From: Weissella fangxianensis
GTDB lineage: Bacteria; Bacillota; Bacilli; Lactobacillales; Lactobacillaceae
DNA length: 64,000 nt
Assembly (NCBI RefSeq): GCF_024718545.1
Contig: NZ_JAMXDB010000004.1
Span: 1 to 64,000 of the forward strand
Direction: 5' to 3'
Shown here: in pieces, positions 51,218-62,263 of the stretch
How the letters are laid out: each line of letters opens with the position of its first letter
How positions within the stretch are numbered: position 1 is the stretch's first letter
Notes under the pieces: generated by a model
Databases searched by the model: none
Told to the model about the DNA's origin: nothing
The model's input: the letters and a program-made list of their open reading frames with translations, nothing else
Program-made: the position numbers and the translations under genes

Positions 51218-52171
51218 ATGACCCAACACTATGACACAATAATTTTAGGTGCAGGTCCTGGTGGCATGACGGCGGCAACGTATGCTTCACGTGCAAACCT
51301 ATCTGTACTGATGATTGATCGCGGGATATACGGTGGTCAAATGAATAACACAGCTGAGGTAGAAAACTATCCTGGCTTCAATAGTGTGTTAGGCCCAGAT
51401 CTTTCTGAAAAGATGTACCAATCTTCAACACAATTTGGTGCTGAATATGCTTTTGGAACAGTTCTACATGTCCAAGCACAAGATGATGGATCATGGCGTG
51501 TTGTGACAGATATGGACGAATATACGACTAACTCAGTGATTGTCGCTACTGGTTCTGATTATAAGAAACTAGCCGTACCCGGTGAAGATGACTATTCAGG
51601 TCGCGGTGTATCTTACTGTGCGGTTTGTGATGGTGCGTTCTTCCGTGGCCAACATGTTATTGTTGTTGGTGGTGGTGATTCTGCAGTTGAAGAAGCAACT
51701 TATTTGGCTGGCTTGGCCGATAAGGTAACTGTTTTTCATCGTCGAGATAAATTAAGAGCACAACAAATCTTACAAGAGCGCGCTTTTGCCAACGATAAAA
51801 TTGAATTTGTTTGGAATACTGAAGTTGAAGAAATTTTAGGTGATGATAAAAAAGTTACAGGTGTGCGCGTGCATAACAATGTAACTAATGAAGTTTATAC
51901 GGTTGATGCTGCCGGCGTCTTTATTTACGTTGGCGTGTTACCAGTTTCAGATGTTGTCGCTGATTTGGGTATTACAAATGAGCGTGGTTGGATCGAAACA
52001 AACGAACGTATGGAAACAGCCTTACCTGGTATTTATGCACTGGGAGATGTTCGTGAAAAAGAATTACGACAGATTACAACAGCCGTTGGTGATGCCGCAA
52101 TTGCTGGACAAAATGTTTTTTCATATAATGAAAATTTCAAACTAAAACAGCAGAAAATGACAGAAGCATAA
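51218..52171 (+). CDS. trxB: Thioredoxin reductase
   Basis: 317 residues. A flavoprotein that passes electrons from NADPH to thioredoxin. The FAD motif is ILGAGPGGMTAATYASRA near 9, the redox pair CAVC (in VSYCAVCDGAFFRG near 135) and the NADPH motif VVGGGDSAVEEATYLA near 150. The end IYALGDVREKELRQITTAVGDAAIAG binds FAD. GGGGAGGTG precedes ATG. It is a single gene with its own terminator. Confidence 0.96.
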   Translation: MTQHYDTIILGAGPGGMTAATYASRANLSVLMIDRGIYGGQMNNTAEVENYPGFNSVLGPDLSEKMYQSSTQFGAEYAFGTVLHVQAQDDGSWRVVTDMDEYTTNSVIVATGSDYKKLAVPGEDDYSGRGVSYCAVCDGAFFRGQHVIVVGGGDSAVEEATYLAGLADKVTVFHRRDKLRAQQILQERAFANDKIEFVWNTEVEEILGDDKKVTGVRVHNNVTNEVYTVDAAGVFIYVGVLPVSDVVADLGITNERGWIETNERMETALPGIYALGDVREKELRQITTAVGDAAIAGQNVFSYNENFKLKQQKMTEA

Positions 52172-52189
52172 GGTAGTGATTTGAGTGAG

Positions 52190-52225
52190 GTTGAGACAAT
52201 GTTTTGTCTCAACTTTTCTTTTTTA
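52190..52225 (+). terminator. Terminator of trxB
   Basis: GTTGAGACAA pairs with TTGTCTCAAC around a four-base loop, then a T-rich tail. Confidence 0.85.
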
Positions 52226-52242
52226 CTAATTGAGGGGGAAAT

Positions 52243-52857
52243 ATGACAACTTTTTATTTTGTGCGTCATGGCCAGACTTTGGCCAATGCCGCTGGACTAA
52301 AACAAGGACAGATCAATTCGGATATCACTTACTTAGATGATACCGGCAGGCGACAAGTTAATGAGTTGGCCAAGCATTTTGATATTAGTTTTGCAGATGC
52401 TTTAGTGATCAGTCCTTTACATAGAACTGCACAAACTGCGGATATTCTAAATGAAGTGGCAGGCATACCGATTAGAACAGATGAACGGGTGTTAGAAATT
52501 TCATATGGTGAATGGGATGGTAAGCAAAATCAGCAGCTAATAGCTGATTTTCCGGATGTTTTTAATCCGGTCTTGCATGATGTGACAGAGAATTATACAA
52601 AATATGCCGTCACTGGTGAAACATTTTCGCAAGTTGTTAACAGGATAAATCTTTTTTTAAATGAAGAGACCAAACAAAATCCCGATGGTCAAATTATTGT
52701 TGTTACTCATGGATTTACCATTAAGGCAGTATTAATGGCGACTTTTGGTATGAATCAAGTAACCAATAATATACCGGAACCAAATAACGCTAGTGTGACT
52801 AAGCTAAAGCAAACCGCTAATGGCGATCGTTATTTGTACTATTTCAATCGTAATTAG
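52243..52857 (+). CDS. Histidine phosphatase family protein (GpmB-like)
   Basis: 204 residues. The RHG motif FVRHGQTLANA at the start holds the phosphorylated His; a second His is in VVTHGFTIKAVLMA near 150. Arg and Glu of the pocket are in SPLHRTAQTADIL near 57 and EISYGEWDG near 85. It is shorter than true glycolytic dPGM (about 230) and lacks its C-terminal part, so a broad phosphatase is more likely than a mutase. AGGGGG precedes ATG. Confidence 0.85.
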   Translation: MTTFYFVRHGQTLANAAGLKQGQINSDITYLDDTGRRQVNELAKHFDISFADALVISPLHRTAQTADILNEVAGIPIRTDERVLEISYGEWDGKQNQQLIADFPDVFNPVLHDVTENYTKYAVTGETFSQVVNRINLFLNEETKQNPDGQIIVVTHGFTIKAVLMATFGMNQVTNNIPEPNNASVTKLKQTANGDRYLYYFNRN

Positions 52858-52952
52858 AGATAGAAGATGCTTTTTTAGTAAAATATTAATGTCTTTTTGT
52901 GGTGAGCATGCGTATAATAATTTTTGAATAGTAATTAGGAGGAGAGCAAAGC

Positions 52953-53924
52953 ATGGCGCAAGGCGTAAAAATTGTTGCTTCATCTCATTATGTTCCCCAA
53001 GATATTGTGACCAACGATGATTTGGCTACAATTATGGATACAAATGATGAATGGATTCAAGTACATACGGGAATCAAGACTCGGCATGTTTCGTTACAGG
53101 GAGAAAATACGTCGGATCTAGCCACCAAGGCGGCGCAACAAGCGCTTGCTCAAACAGCGCTTGCACCAGCGGATATTGGACTAATCATTGTAACGACATT
53201 TACACCTGATGGTTTAGCACCATCAACTGCAGCATTAGTACAAAGAAATTTGCAGGCTGAAAATGCTTGGGCATATGATATTTCGACGGCATGTGCGGGA
53301 TTTATTTTTGGCTTGAGTACAGCTGACAAATTTTTAAAAGCTGGTACAGCAAAATATGCGTTAGTCATATCCGCTGAAGTTAACTCTAAGATGATGGATT
53401 TTAAGGATCGTGCCTCATCAGTCTTTTTTGGGGATGGTGCGGGTGCATTCATATTAGAGGCTAGTGAACAGTCACTCCTGATGGCAGAGGAAATGCATAC
53501 AATTGGTAATGAGGAAGTGGTGCACTCCGGTATTATTCAGCCATTACATGAACTTTCTGCTGATAACTACCCAAAGACAACGGCTTTTCATCAGGAAGGG
53601 CGTCAAGTATTTAATGAAGTTGAACGATTGATTCCTGACCATATTATCAATTTTTTGCAGCAAAATGGATTGGAACCAGCGGATGTTGATTATTTTATTC
53701 CGCATCAAGCTAATCTCAGAATTATTGAAATGATTGCAAAAAAATTGGGGCAACCAATGGATAAATTTGTGACGAATGTGACTAAATATGGGAATACATC
53801 GTCAGCAGGGATTGCCATGGGATTGGCTGAATTGCGCCAAAATACTGTATTGACAGGCAAAAAGGTGTTATTAACGGGATTTGGTGCCGGATTTACATAT
53901 GGTAGTGTCTTGTGCCAATTTTAA
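52953..53924 (+). CDS. fabH: 3-oxoacyl-[ACP] synthase III
   Basis: 323 residues. It starts fatty acid chains by joining acetyl-CoA and malonyl-ACP. Catalytic Cys is in DISTACAGFIFGL near 113, His in DYFIPHQANLRIIEMIAKK near 249 and Asn in VTKYGNTSSAGIAMGL near 279. AGGAGGAG precedes ATG. The rest of a fab cluster is not adjacent. A 61-codon gene follows after 32 bases. Confidence 0.94.
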   Translation: MAQGVKIVASSHYVPQDIVTNDDLATIMDTNDEWIQVHTGIKTRHVSLQGENTSDLATKAAQQALAQTALAPADIGLIIVTTFTPDGLAPSTAALVQRNLQAENAWAYDISTACAGFIFGLSTADKFLKAGTAKYALVISAEVNSKMMDFKDRASSVFFGDGAGAFILEASEQSLLMAEEMHTIGNEEVVHSGIIQPLHELSADNYPKTTAFHQEGRQVFNEVERLIPDHIINFLQQNGLEPADVDYFIPHQANLRIIEMIAKKLGQPMDKFVTNVTKYGNTSSAGIAMGLAELRQNTVLTGKKVLLTGFGAGFTYGSVLCQF

Positions 53925-53956
53925 TTATAGCTGTATAATATAAATGAGGAGGCAGA

Positions 53957-54142
53957 ATGGACTATAGTCAGATGTTAGAACAACTAAGATCAGGTGAATT
54001 AGATAAATTTGTGGTCACTTCAAAAGAGTTTTCTGATTTTTATGTTGTATGGCGCGATTATCCCTATCAAAATGCGATTAGGGGAACTGCCGAACGTGGT
54101 GGTATAATTACATATACAGCAAAAGATGACGAAGCATCATAG
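53957..54142 (+). CDS. Small conserved-looking hypothetical protein
   Basis: 61 residues. AGGAGG lies before ATG. It starts with an amphipathic helix (MDYSQMLEQLRSGELDKFVV) and continues with a beta-rich, aromatic part (FSDFYVVWRDYPYQ). The shape is like that of small proteins seen in lactic acid bacteria with no known role. It is probably co-transcribed with fabH. I do not recognise a domain. Confidence 0.7.
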   Translation: MDYSQMLEQLRSGELDKFVVTSKEFSDFYVVWRDYPYQNAIRGTAERGGIITYTAKDDEAS

Positions 54143-54192
54143 AATAAAATTTATAGCTTAATAATTACAAATTGTATTTTATGAAAAAAATA

Positions 54193-54230
54193 TGTAAGCG
54201 CTTGCTAATATATCTTATACCTGATAGAAT
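54193..54230 (+). promoter_or_regulatory. ptsHI promoter with a cre site
   Basis: TTGCTA (54202-54207) and TAGAAT (54225-54230) are 17 bases apart. TGTAAGCGCTTGCT (54193-54206) fits the CcpA consensus fully and covers the -35 box. Because HPr-Ser-P is the CcpA partner, this would be a feedback loop on ptsHI. Confidence 0.75.
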
Positions 54231-54327
54231 GAATGCATGAAGGTTGGTTATATTTGATTGTTGAAAGCATAATTTAACTTAACCCAAAGTAAAAGAATAA
54301 TATTTAAATTTAGAGGAGATTATCACC

Positions 54328-54594
54328 ATGGAATCACGCGAATTTCACATTGTAGCCGAAACTGGTATTCATGCTCGCCCAGCAACTTTGTTGGTACAAG
54401 CAGCTTCAAAGTTCTCATCAAATGTTACGTTGTCATACCAAGGTAAGGACGTTAACTTGAAGTCAATCATGGGTGTTATGTCACTAGGTGTTGGTCAAAA
54501 TGTCGATGTTAAGATTTCTGCTGAAGGTGATGACGAGGCCGATGCCTTATCAGCTATTGCAGAAACAATGTCAGCAGAAGGTTTGACAGACTAG
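54328..54594 (+). CDS. ptsH: Phosphocarrier protein HPr
   Basis: 88 residues. It receives phosphate from enzyme I on His15 (in [16 protein letters not shown]) and is phosphorylated by HprK on Ser46 (in [12 protein letters not shown]). Both sites are intact, so it can serve both sugar PTS and CcpA control. AGAGGAGA precedes ATG. ptsI follows after 39 bases. Confidence 0.97.
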   Translation: MESREFHIVAETGIHARPATLLVQAASKFSSNVTLSYQGKDVNLKSIMGVMSLGVGQNVDVKISAEGDDEADALSAIAETMSAEGLTD

Positions 54595-54633
54595 TTTCGT
54601 AGATTAAGTTAAACAGGTTCTAGGGGAAATAGA

Positions 54634-56361
54634 ATGACTAATAAAATTACCGGAATTGCTGCATCAAATGGTGTTGCAATTGCAAAAGCTTATAAGTTAG
54701 TTGACCCTGATCTGTCTTTTGAGACTCGCACAATCGACGATACTCAAGGTGAGAAAGACCGCATTAGTGCGGCCTTTTTGTCTTCAAAGGCAGATTTGGA
54801 AAAAATTCGTACAAAAGCTGAAGAGTCAATGGGTGCTGATGAGGCCGAGGTGTTCACAGCACACATTATGGTCACTGAAGATCCGGAGCTTTTGAGCAAT
54901 ATTAATGATAAGATTGATAGCGACAAAACGAATGCCGAGGCAGCCTTGGTGGCGGTGACAGATATGTTTATTGGCATGTTTGAGAGTATGGCAGATGATA
55001 ATCCATATATGGCTGAACGTGCTGCTGATATTCGCGATGTGACTAAGCGTGTGTTAAGTCATTTGCTTGGCAAGGAATTACCAAATCCTGCGTTGATCAA
55101 CGAAGAAGTGGTTATTGTTGCCAAAGACATGACGCCTTCGGATACAGCACAGCTAGACCGTCGTTATGTGAAAGGGTTTATCACAAATGTTGGTGGTCGT
55201 ACAGCACACGCTGCGATTATGGCCCGTACTTTGGAAATCCCAGCAATTGTTGGTTCTGAGGTTGCTACTGATGAAATTACTGATGGTGATACCGTTGTCT
55301 TAGACGGTTTAGATGGTCTAGCATTAGTAAATCCAACAGCTGATGAGATGACTGCCTACCAAGCGAAGGGCAATCAATATGCTGCTAAAAAGGCTGCGTG
55401 GGCTAAGTTGAAAAACGAGAAGTCGGTTTCAGCTGATGGCAAAGAGTTTGTCATTGGGGCAAACATTGGTACGCCAAAGGACCTTGATGGTGTGACCGAT
55501 AATGGTGCTGAAGGTGTTGGTCTATATCGTACCGAATTTTTGTACATGGATTCGACTGAATTACCAACCGAAGAGGATCAATTTGAATCATACAAAAAGG
55601 TTCTTAAGAATATGGATGGTAAGCCAGTGACAGTTCGTACAATGGATATTGGTGGAGATAAGCATTTGCCATACTTACCATTACCTGAGGAAGAAAATCC
55701 TTTCTTAGGATATCGAGCTATTCGTATATCTCTCGATCGAGATGATATTTTCCGTACCCAGTTACGGGCGTTATTACGAGCGTCAGTTTATGGACAACTA
55801 TGGATCATGTTCCCAATGGTGGCAACATTGCCAGAATTCCGTGCTGCTCGTGATATCTTTAATGAGGAAAAAGCCAAATTAATTGCTGAAGGTACTCAAG
55901 TATCAGATGATATTAAGCTTGGTATCATGATCGAAATTCCGGCAGCTGCAGTTTTGGCAGATAAGTTTGCGCAAGAAGTGGACTTTTTCTCAATTGGAAC
56001 GAATGACTTGATTGGGTACTCGATGGCAGCAGATCGTGGTAATGACCGCATATCATACTTGTACCAGCCATATAATCCATCAATTTTACGCTTAGTAAAG
56101 AATGTGATTGATTCTGCGCATAAGTATGGTAAGTTTGCTGCAATGTGTGGTGAGATGGCAGGTGACCCAGTTGCACTACCAATTCTTGTTGGTATGGGAC
56201 TAGACGAATTCTCGATGTCGGCAACTTCTATCTTGCAAGCACGTTCTTTGATGAAACAATTAGATACAAAAGATATGGCAAAATTAGCTGAGAAAGCTGT
56301 AGATGCCGAAACAAATGATGAAGTTGTTGCTTTAGTGAAAGCTAATGTTACAGCCGACTAG
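54634..56361 (+). CDS. ptsI: PTS enzyme I
   Basis: 575 residues. It moves phosphate from phosphoenolpyruvate to HPr. The phosphorylated His is in [21 protein letters not shown] near 187. The PEP site includes GIGLYRTEF-type [13 protein letters not shown] near 292, [27 protein letters not shown] near 330 and the catalytic Cys in [10 protein letters not shown] near 502. AGGGGAAA lies before ATG. It forms an operon with ptsH. Confidence 0.97.
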   Translation: MTNKITGIAASNGVAIAKAYKLVDPDLSFETRTIDDTQGEKDRISAAFLSSKADLEKIRTKAEESMGADEAEVFTAHIMVTEDPELLSNINDKIDSDKTNAEAALVAVTDMFIGMFESMADDNPYMAERAADIRDVTKRVLSHLLGKELPNPALINEEVVIVAKDMTPSDTAQLDRRYVKGFITNVGGRTAHAAIMARTLEIPAIVGSEVATDEITDGDTVVLDGLDGLALVNPTADEMTAYQAKGNQYAAKKAAWAKLKNEKSVSADGKEFVIGANIGTPKDLDGVTDNGAEGVGLYRTEFLYMDSTELPTEEDQFESYKKVLKNMDGKPVTVRTMDIGGDKHLPYLPLPEEENPFLGYRAIRISLDRDDIFRTQLRALLRASVYGQLWIMFPMVATLPEFRAARDIFNEEKAKLIAEGTQVSDDIKLGIMIEIPAAAVLADKFAQEVDFFSIGTNDLIGYSMAADRGNDRISYLYQPYNPSILRLVKNVIDSAHKYGKFAAMCGEMAGDPVALPILVGMGLDEFSMSATSILQARSLMKQLDTKDMAKLAEKAVDAETNDEVVALVKANVTAD

Positions 56362-56377
56362 TTGATAAAAAATTGTG

Positions 56378-56407
56378 AGAGCGATCAGAAATGGTTGTTC
56401 TTTTTTT
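56378..56407 (+). terminator. Terminator of ptsHI
   Basis: AGAGCGATCA pairs with TGGTTGTTCT through wobbles, with a GAAA loop, followed by T7. Confidence 0.75.
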
Positions 56408-56566
56408 GTGCGCTGTTTGTCTTGGAGAGGTTATGTGATGAGAAACTGTTAACGGTAACATGAAATGACTAAAAGTATATTATTATATAATTCAGTGAAA
56501 GTTATCTATATGTAATGAACGGTAAATAGGTATTGTTTTAGTATTTTTTAATGAGTGAAAATATTG

Positions 56567-56580
56567 TGAAAGCGTTTTCT
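56567..56580. promoter_or_regulatory. cre site before the GH13 gene
   Basis: TGAAAGCGTTTTCT fits the CcpA consensus at every position. It lies 81 bases before the glucosidase start. The rest of the 300-base gap after ptsI holds the ptsI terminator and AT-rich sequence with no gene. Confidence 0.65.
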
Positions 56581-56661
56581 TAAAATGCTGATTTTATATT
56601 GAATATTTGATTGGCCTCATATATGCTAAACCCATCAATGAATAACTGGGGGAATAGACAA

Positions 56662-58356
56662 ATGGCTACAAAATGGTGGCAAAATGAGGTTGTGTATCAA
56701 ATTTATCCACGCTCTTTTCAAGATACTAATTATGATGGGATTGGTGATATTCAAGGGATGATTAATCATCTAGATTATATTCGTGATTTAGGGGTAACAA
56801 TGATTTGGGTGTCACCAATCTATAAATCACCAATGGTGGATATGGGATATGATATTGCTGATTATCAAGACATCGATCCGCAATTTGGATCGCTTGAAGA
56901 TTTTAAAACATTTTTGTCTGAAGCTAAAAAACGTCACATTAAAGTAATTATGGATTTAGTTGTTAATCATACGTCTGATCAACATGAATGGTTTAAGCAA
57001 GCATTAGCGGATCCGCAAAGCAAATATCGAGATTATTTTATTTTTAAAAAGACCCAAAATGGGGAAGTGCCAAATAACTGGCGTAGTATATTTGGAGGAT
57101 CTACTTGGGAACCCGTTGTTGGTGAATCTAATACGTATTACTTTCATACTTTTGCGCCACAACAACCAGACCTTAATTGGGAAAATCCCACGTTACGTAA
57201 GGAAATATATCGAATGATCAATTGGTGGCTTGATATGGGAGTTGCGGGCTTTAGAGTAGATGCCATTACGCATTTGAAGAAAGACTTAGATTGGGCTAGT
57301 TTACCTGCTGATGGGAGTGATGGGCTGGTGTCAGTTATTAAGAAGGGACAAAATCGGCCAGGAATTGATGTATTCTTAAAAGAATTGCAGCAAGAAACTT
57401 TTGATAAATATGATGCTATTACAGTCGGTGAAGCATACGGGGTGCCTGAAGACGATTTGAGCAAATATATCGGACCAAATGGTTATTTCTCTATGATTTT
57501 TGATTTTTCATACATGAATATTAACGTTAAAAATACTGATGAATGGTATCGTGGCCGCAGTCAATGGTCAGTTAAAGACTTACGAGAAGCGTTGTTTTCA
57601 TCACAACAAGTTGCTGGTAAAGTTCAGGGAACATTGGCTAATGTGTTAGAAAATCATGACCAGCCTAGGGTTCTATCAAAGTTAGTCCCAGATAAACAAA
57701 ACCAAACACCCACAGCGGCTAAGACCTTGGCGACGATGTATTATTTTTTGCCGGGAATACCGTTTATCTATCAAGGTCAAGAGTTGGGGATGAAAAATTT
57801 TGCGCGTACTGACATTTCGGAATTTAACGATGTTTCATCAATTAATAATTATCGAATGGCGCTAAAAGATGGTTATTCTAAGCAGAGTGCATTGGCGGCT
57901 ATCAATGATAAATCGCGTGATAATGCACGAGTGCCAATGCAATGGAATCATACTGAATTTGCTGGCTTTTCCGAAGTTACCCCGTGGTTAAAGATGGGAA
58001 CAGACAGAGCAGGTATTGATGTCCAAACTGAATTGACAGATAAAACCTCTGTATTAAATTACTATAAGAAATTAGGCGCATGGCATCGTAATCCAGAGTG
58101 GCAGAAAGTTATTACAACTGGTGATTTTCAACCATTACGGGCATTACCTGAAACCGTTATTGGTTATCAGCGGACGTTGGCCAATCAAGTATTAACTGTA
58201 CTCGTTAATCTAAGTACTGAAACAGTACAATTTGATATGAACCAAAGTGGTACGATTTTAGAAAAAGTAGGAAATGTCACAATCAACGAAAAAAACATCA
58301 ATATGTCAGGGTATGCAGCCGTTGTAATTGGCCTTAATATATCAAATGACATGTGA
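56662..58356 (+). CDS. GH13 alpha-glucosidase (oligo-1,6-glucosidase type)
   Basis: 564 residues from the ATG at 56662 behind GGGGGAA; an upstream TTG extension has no ribosome site. A cytosolic enzyme, no signal peptide, that releases glucose from isomalto- or dextran-derived oligosaccharides. GH13 region I is DLVVNHTSDQH near 98. Region II is GFRVDAITHLKK near 195 (nucleophile Asp), region III has Glu in TVGEAYGVPE near 253 and region IV is LENHDQPR near 330. AITH with a Val-free region II end favours alpha-1,6 activity. The cre site suggests glucose repression. Confidence 0.9.
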   Translation: MATKWWQNEVVYQIYPRSFQDTNYDGIGDIQGMINHLDYIRDLGVTMIWVSPIYKSPMVDMGYDIADYQDIDPQFGSLEDFKTFLSEAKKRHIKVIMDLVVNHTSDQHEWFKQALADPQSKYRDYFIFKKTQNGEVPNNWRSIFGGSTWEPVVGESNTYYFHTFAPQQPDLNWENPTLRKEIYRMINWWLDMGVAGFRVDAITHLKKDLDWASLPADGSDGLVSVIKKGQNRPGIDVFLKELQQETFDKYDAITVGEAYGVPEDDLSKYIGPNGYFSMIFDFSYMNINVKNTDEWYRGRSQWSVKDLREALFSSQQVAGKVQGTLANVLENHDQPRVLSKLVPDKQNQTPTAAKTLATMYYFLPGIPFIYQGQELGMKNFARTDISEFNDVSSINNYRMALKDGYSKQSALAAINDKSRDNARVPMQWNHTEFAGFSEVTPWLKMGTDRAGIDVQTELTDKTSVLNYYKKLGAWHRNPEWQKVITTGDFQPLRALPETVIGYQRTLANQVLTVLVNLSTETVQFDMNQSGTILEKVGNVTINEKNINMSGYAAVVIGLNISNDM

Positions 58357-58486
58357 ATAAAGAATTAAAATCGCTGGTTAGAAAGACTGCTATTAATATC
58401 AATAATACCGAACGGCTCATTACGCATATTTGGATTAGAAAGCGTGGTATAATCAGAATAAGCACGATGAGGGGTGGTAAAAGATA

Positions 58487-59263
58487 ATGTTACGACGACC
58501 AATTGTTATTGCAAATTGGAAAATGAATAAATTGCCAAGTGAGGTAAAGCGATATATTGCTGAAATTTCACCAAAATTGGCGATTTATCCGCATGTGGAT
58601 GCCGTACTAGCGGGACAAGATGTATTGTTAAATGCAATGGTAACTGCCGCCAAAGGGACGGCTGTTGAAATTGGGGCCGAAAACATGTACTGGCAGGATA
58701 AAGGCGCTTATACTGGTGAGACAAGTCCAGCAGCACTTGCTGATTTAGGTATTAGTCGCGTGATTATTGGTCATTCTGAGCGCCGTAATTATTTTCGTGA
58801 AACTGATGAAATGGTTAACCTAAAAACATTGGCGGCATTACGGAATGGGTTGTCACCTATTATTGCAATTGATGAAGCGGTGCAATTGGAGTCCCTTAAT
58901 GACCATGCGCACTGGATTGTCAATCAAGTAGTTGAATCTTTAAAGGGAGTAACTCGTGAAGAAATGGGTCGCTTGATGTTAGCTTATGAACCGACGGCAG
59001 CAATTGGTTCAGGCCAAGCGATGGGACCTGATGCAGCGCAGAAAAGTTTGCGTGTAATTCGTCAAACAGTTGCCGATATGTTTGATCAGGATGTTGCTGA
59101 TCATGTGCGTGTCTTGTATGGTGGTTCAGTAAAACCAGCCAATGCTTATGAACTATTAAACCAGCCTGACATTGATGGTGTACTAGTCGGGGATGCTGCA
59201 CTGGATGCAGCCACATTTATCGAATTGATTAGTTTAGCAGAACAAGCAAAACGTAATCTATAA
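58487..59263 (+). CDS. tpiA: Triosephosphate isomerase
   Basis: 258 residues. The catalytic Lys is in ANWKMNK near 12, His in IIGHSERRNYF near 97 and Glu in AYEPTAAIGSGQA near 165, with the phosphate loop YGGSVKP near 208. Some conserved positions differ. The loop-6 hinge reads P-T-A-A where most have P-V-W-A, and the CVGE segment near 128 is AIDE. All catalytic residues are present, so it is probably active but divergent. GAGGGGTGG precedes ATG. It is not in a gap-pgk cluster here. Confidence 0.9.
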   Translation: MLRRPIVIANWKMNKLPSEVKRYIAEISPKLAIYPHVDAVLAGQDVLLNAMVTAAKGTAVEIGAENMYWQDKGAYTGETSPAALADLGISRVIIGHSERRNYFRETDEMVNLKTLAALRNGLSPIIAIDEAVQLESLNDHAHWIVNQVVESLKGVTREEMGRLMLAYEPTAAIGSGQAMGPDAAQKSLRVIRQTVADMFDQDVADHVRVLYGGSVKPANAYELLNQPDIDGVLVGDAALDAATFIELISLAEQAKRNL

Positions 59264-59267
59264 AATA

Positions 59268-59314
59268 AAAAACGAGTGAGAAAGGCACAAATTGTACCAT
59301 TCTCACTCGTTTTT
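59268..59314. terminator. Bidirectional terminator between tpiA and the serine-rich gene
   Basis: AAAAACGAGTGAGAA pairs with TTCTCACTCGTTTTT, giving T runs on both strands for convergent genes. Confidence 0.9.
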
Positions 59315-59319
59315 AATTT

Positions 59320-60147
59320 TTAATCGACAGAAGAAATTGCGGTATCAGGTGTTGGTGTGACAACTGAGGTTTCAGCTGTCTGACTGCCTGTGTCGTTATT
59401 GTGTTGTTCTTCTGAATTGTTATTGTTGTTAGTAGCTGACGAATCGTTAGGGTTTGATGCTGCTTCATTCGAAGAACTAGTTTTTTCAGAACTAGGTTCC
59501 TCATCTGAAGAACTACTTGGTACGTTAGATGTTTCACTAGTAGTTGGCTCACTAGATGAGCTTGGTATGTTACTAGTTGAACCCTCGGTAGATGAATTTT
59601 CGTTAGAAGAACTTTCACTAGGTAAGTTTTCGCTAGAAGATGAGCTAGTAATAATAGAACTAGAGCTATTTGGTAAGCTTGATGAAGCCGGGCCACTTGA
59701 CTGGCTTGGTATGCTTGATTCACTTGCACTAGGCTGACTAGTCATAGTTGAACTTGATTGTGAGCTAGGGGTGGATGTTGTCGGTTGATCAGAGGTGTTT
59801 TCTCGATTAGTAGTCATTGCCCGAGCAGATGTTTCTTGGTCGGAGTTTGGTTGAGATGAGTTAGAATCTTGTGGATTTAAAGAAGACATCACAGCCTGAT
59901 TAGGATCGACAGCTTCCTCAGAGTTACTAGAAACGACGGACACACCGCTCGCTGCTAGTCGTGAACTAAATTTTTTTAAATTAGATTTAGATTCAGCTTG
60001 TGATTGTTTTTGGGATTGTAAGTGACTTGCTTGTTCTTTAGGGTTTATTAGCCAGCCAGAAAATGCCTGTGACGTACTAAGAAAGCAAACAGGGATGGCA
60101 AATAGCAGCCCCAATAGTAATGAAATAGTAAAAATCGCTCGTTTCAT
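59320..60147 (-). CDS. Serine-rich secreted protein
   Basis: 275 residues from the ATG at 60147 behind AGGGGGA. A signal-like N-terminus (KRAIFTISLLLGLLFAIPVCFLS, about 2-26) is followed by a helical basic/Gln-rich part. From about 85 to the end there is low-complexity Ser/Thr/Asn/Glu/Pro sequence with many SSSS runs. No LPxTG anchor, GW, LysM or SLH motif is seen at the C-terminus, which ends plainly in ISSVD. It may be released, or held by its N-terminal helix with a disordered stalk. Low complexity makes homology calls unreliable. Confidence 0.65.
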   Translation of the reverse strand: MKRAIFTISLLLGLLFAIPVCFLSTSQAFSGWLINPKEQASHLQSQKQSQAESKSNLKKFSSRLAASGVSVVSSNSEEAVDPNQAVMSSLNPQDSNSSQPNSDQETSARAMTTNRENTSDQPTTSTPSSQSSSTMTSQPSASESSIPSQSSGPASSSLPNSSSSIITSSSSSENLPSESSSNENSSTEGSTSNIPSSSSEPTTSETSNVPSSSSDEEPSSEKTSSSNEAASNPNDSSATNNNNNSEEQHNNDTGSQTAETSVVTPTPDTAISSVD

Positions 60148-60440
60148 AAATCCCCCTGAAAAACAATAATGCAATGACAAATATAGTTTAACGTGCTTAA
60201 CAATTACATGACAGTCAATTGTATAACAAAATGACAACAAATAACTTGCAAATCAATGACTAAGATGATAAAAATTATTAATAATAGTTAGTCAATGTTT
60301 TGCTAATTATGATGATAATGTGAATTTTTTATGTCCCTTATTCAACTTACAAACGTCATTGTTAGCATATACTGTGAATTATGTTACAATAAGTTCCGAG
60401 GGATATTCCCATATATAACTATACTTTCAAGAATAAGTAA

Positions 60441-61811
<1,371 letters not shown>

Positions 61812-61835
61812 TTAATTATTTATAATAACTAAAGG

Positions 61836-61873
61836 TGAGACCGAGCAAAATATGTTCTGTCTCACTTTTTTTA
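61836..61873 (+). terminator. Terminator of eno
   Basis: GTGAGAC pairs with GTCTCAC and is followed by T7. Confidence 0.85.
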
Positions 61874-61948
61874 TTGAGACAATTTATTACCTATGTTATG
61901 CTATAAAAGTATATACGATTAAAGATAGAAGAAAGAGGAGGCACCGAG

Positions 61949-62188
61949 ATGTACGACATACTATTAACAGCAATGATTGTAGTGGGTGCACTGATTATTA
62001 TTGCAGTTATGATGCAACCATCTAAGCAACAGGATGCTTTGTCAGCATTGTCAGGTGGCGGTGGTGGTGACTTGTTTGCAACCCAAAAGGCCCGGGGATT
62101 TGTTGCCGTGATGCAACGAATTACAGCAGTCCTTGCAGCAATCTGGTTTATTTTGGGATTGGCGCTTGTTTACCTTTCTTCACATTAA
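61949..62188 (+). CDS. secG: Preprotein translocase subunit SecG
   Basis: 79 residues. Two membrane helices (about 3-22 and 52-75) flank the cytosolic loop with QPSKQQDALSALSGGGGGDLF, the SecG signature. It assists SecYE in protein export. AGAGGAGG lies before ATG. rnr follows, as in many Firmicutes. Confidence 0.95.
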   Translation: MYDILLTAMIVVGALIIIAVMMQPSKQQDALSALSGGGGGDLFATQKARGFVAVMQRITAVLAAIWFILGLALVYLSSH

Positions 62189-62203
62189 AAATTTACCAGT
62201 GCG

Positions 62204-62238
62204 CAAGACCTCTCGTGACATATTGTACGAGGGGTCTT
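62204..62238 (+). terminator. Hairpin between secG and rnr
   Basis: AGACCTCTCGT pairs with ACGAGGGGTCT (one mismatch) and a loose T-rich tail TTCATTTT. It may reduce rather than stop transcription into rnr. Confidence 0.5.
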
Positions 62239-62263
62239 TCATTTTAAGAATAGCGAGAAATTA

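Noticed and set aside
59313-59737. Long frames in other phases of the serine-rich gene
   Set aside because: Repetitive AGT/TCA/GAA codons keep alternative frames open; only the minus-strand frame with a signal sequence and AGGGGGA site is credible.
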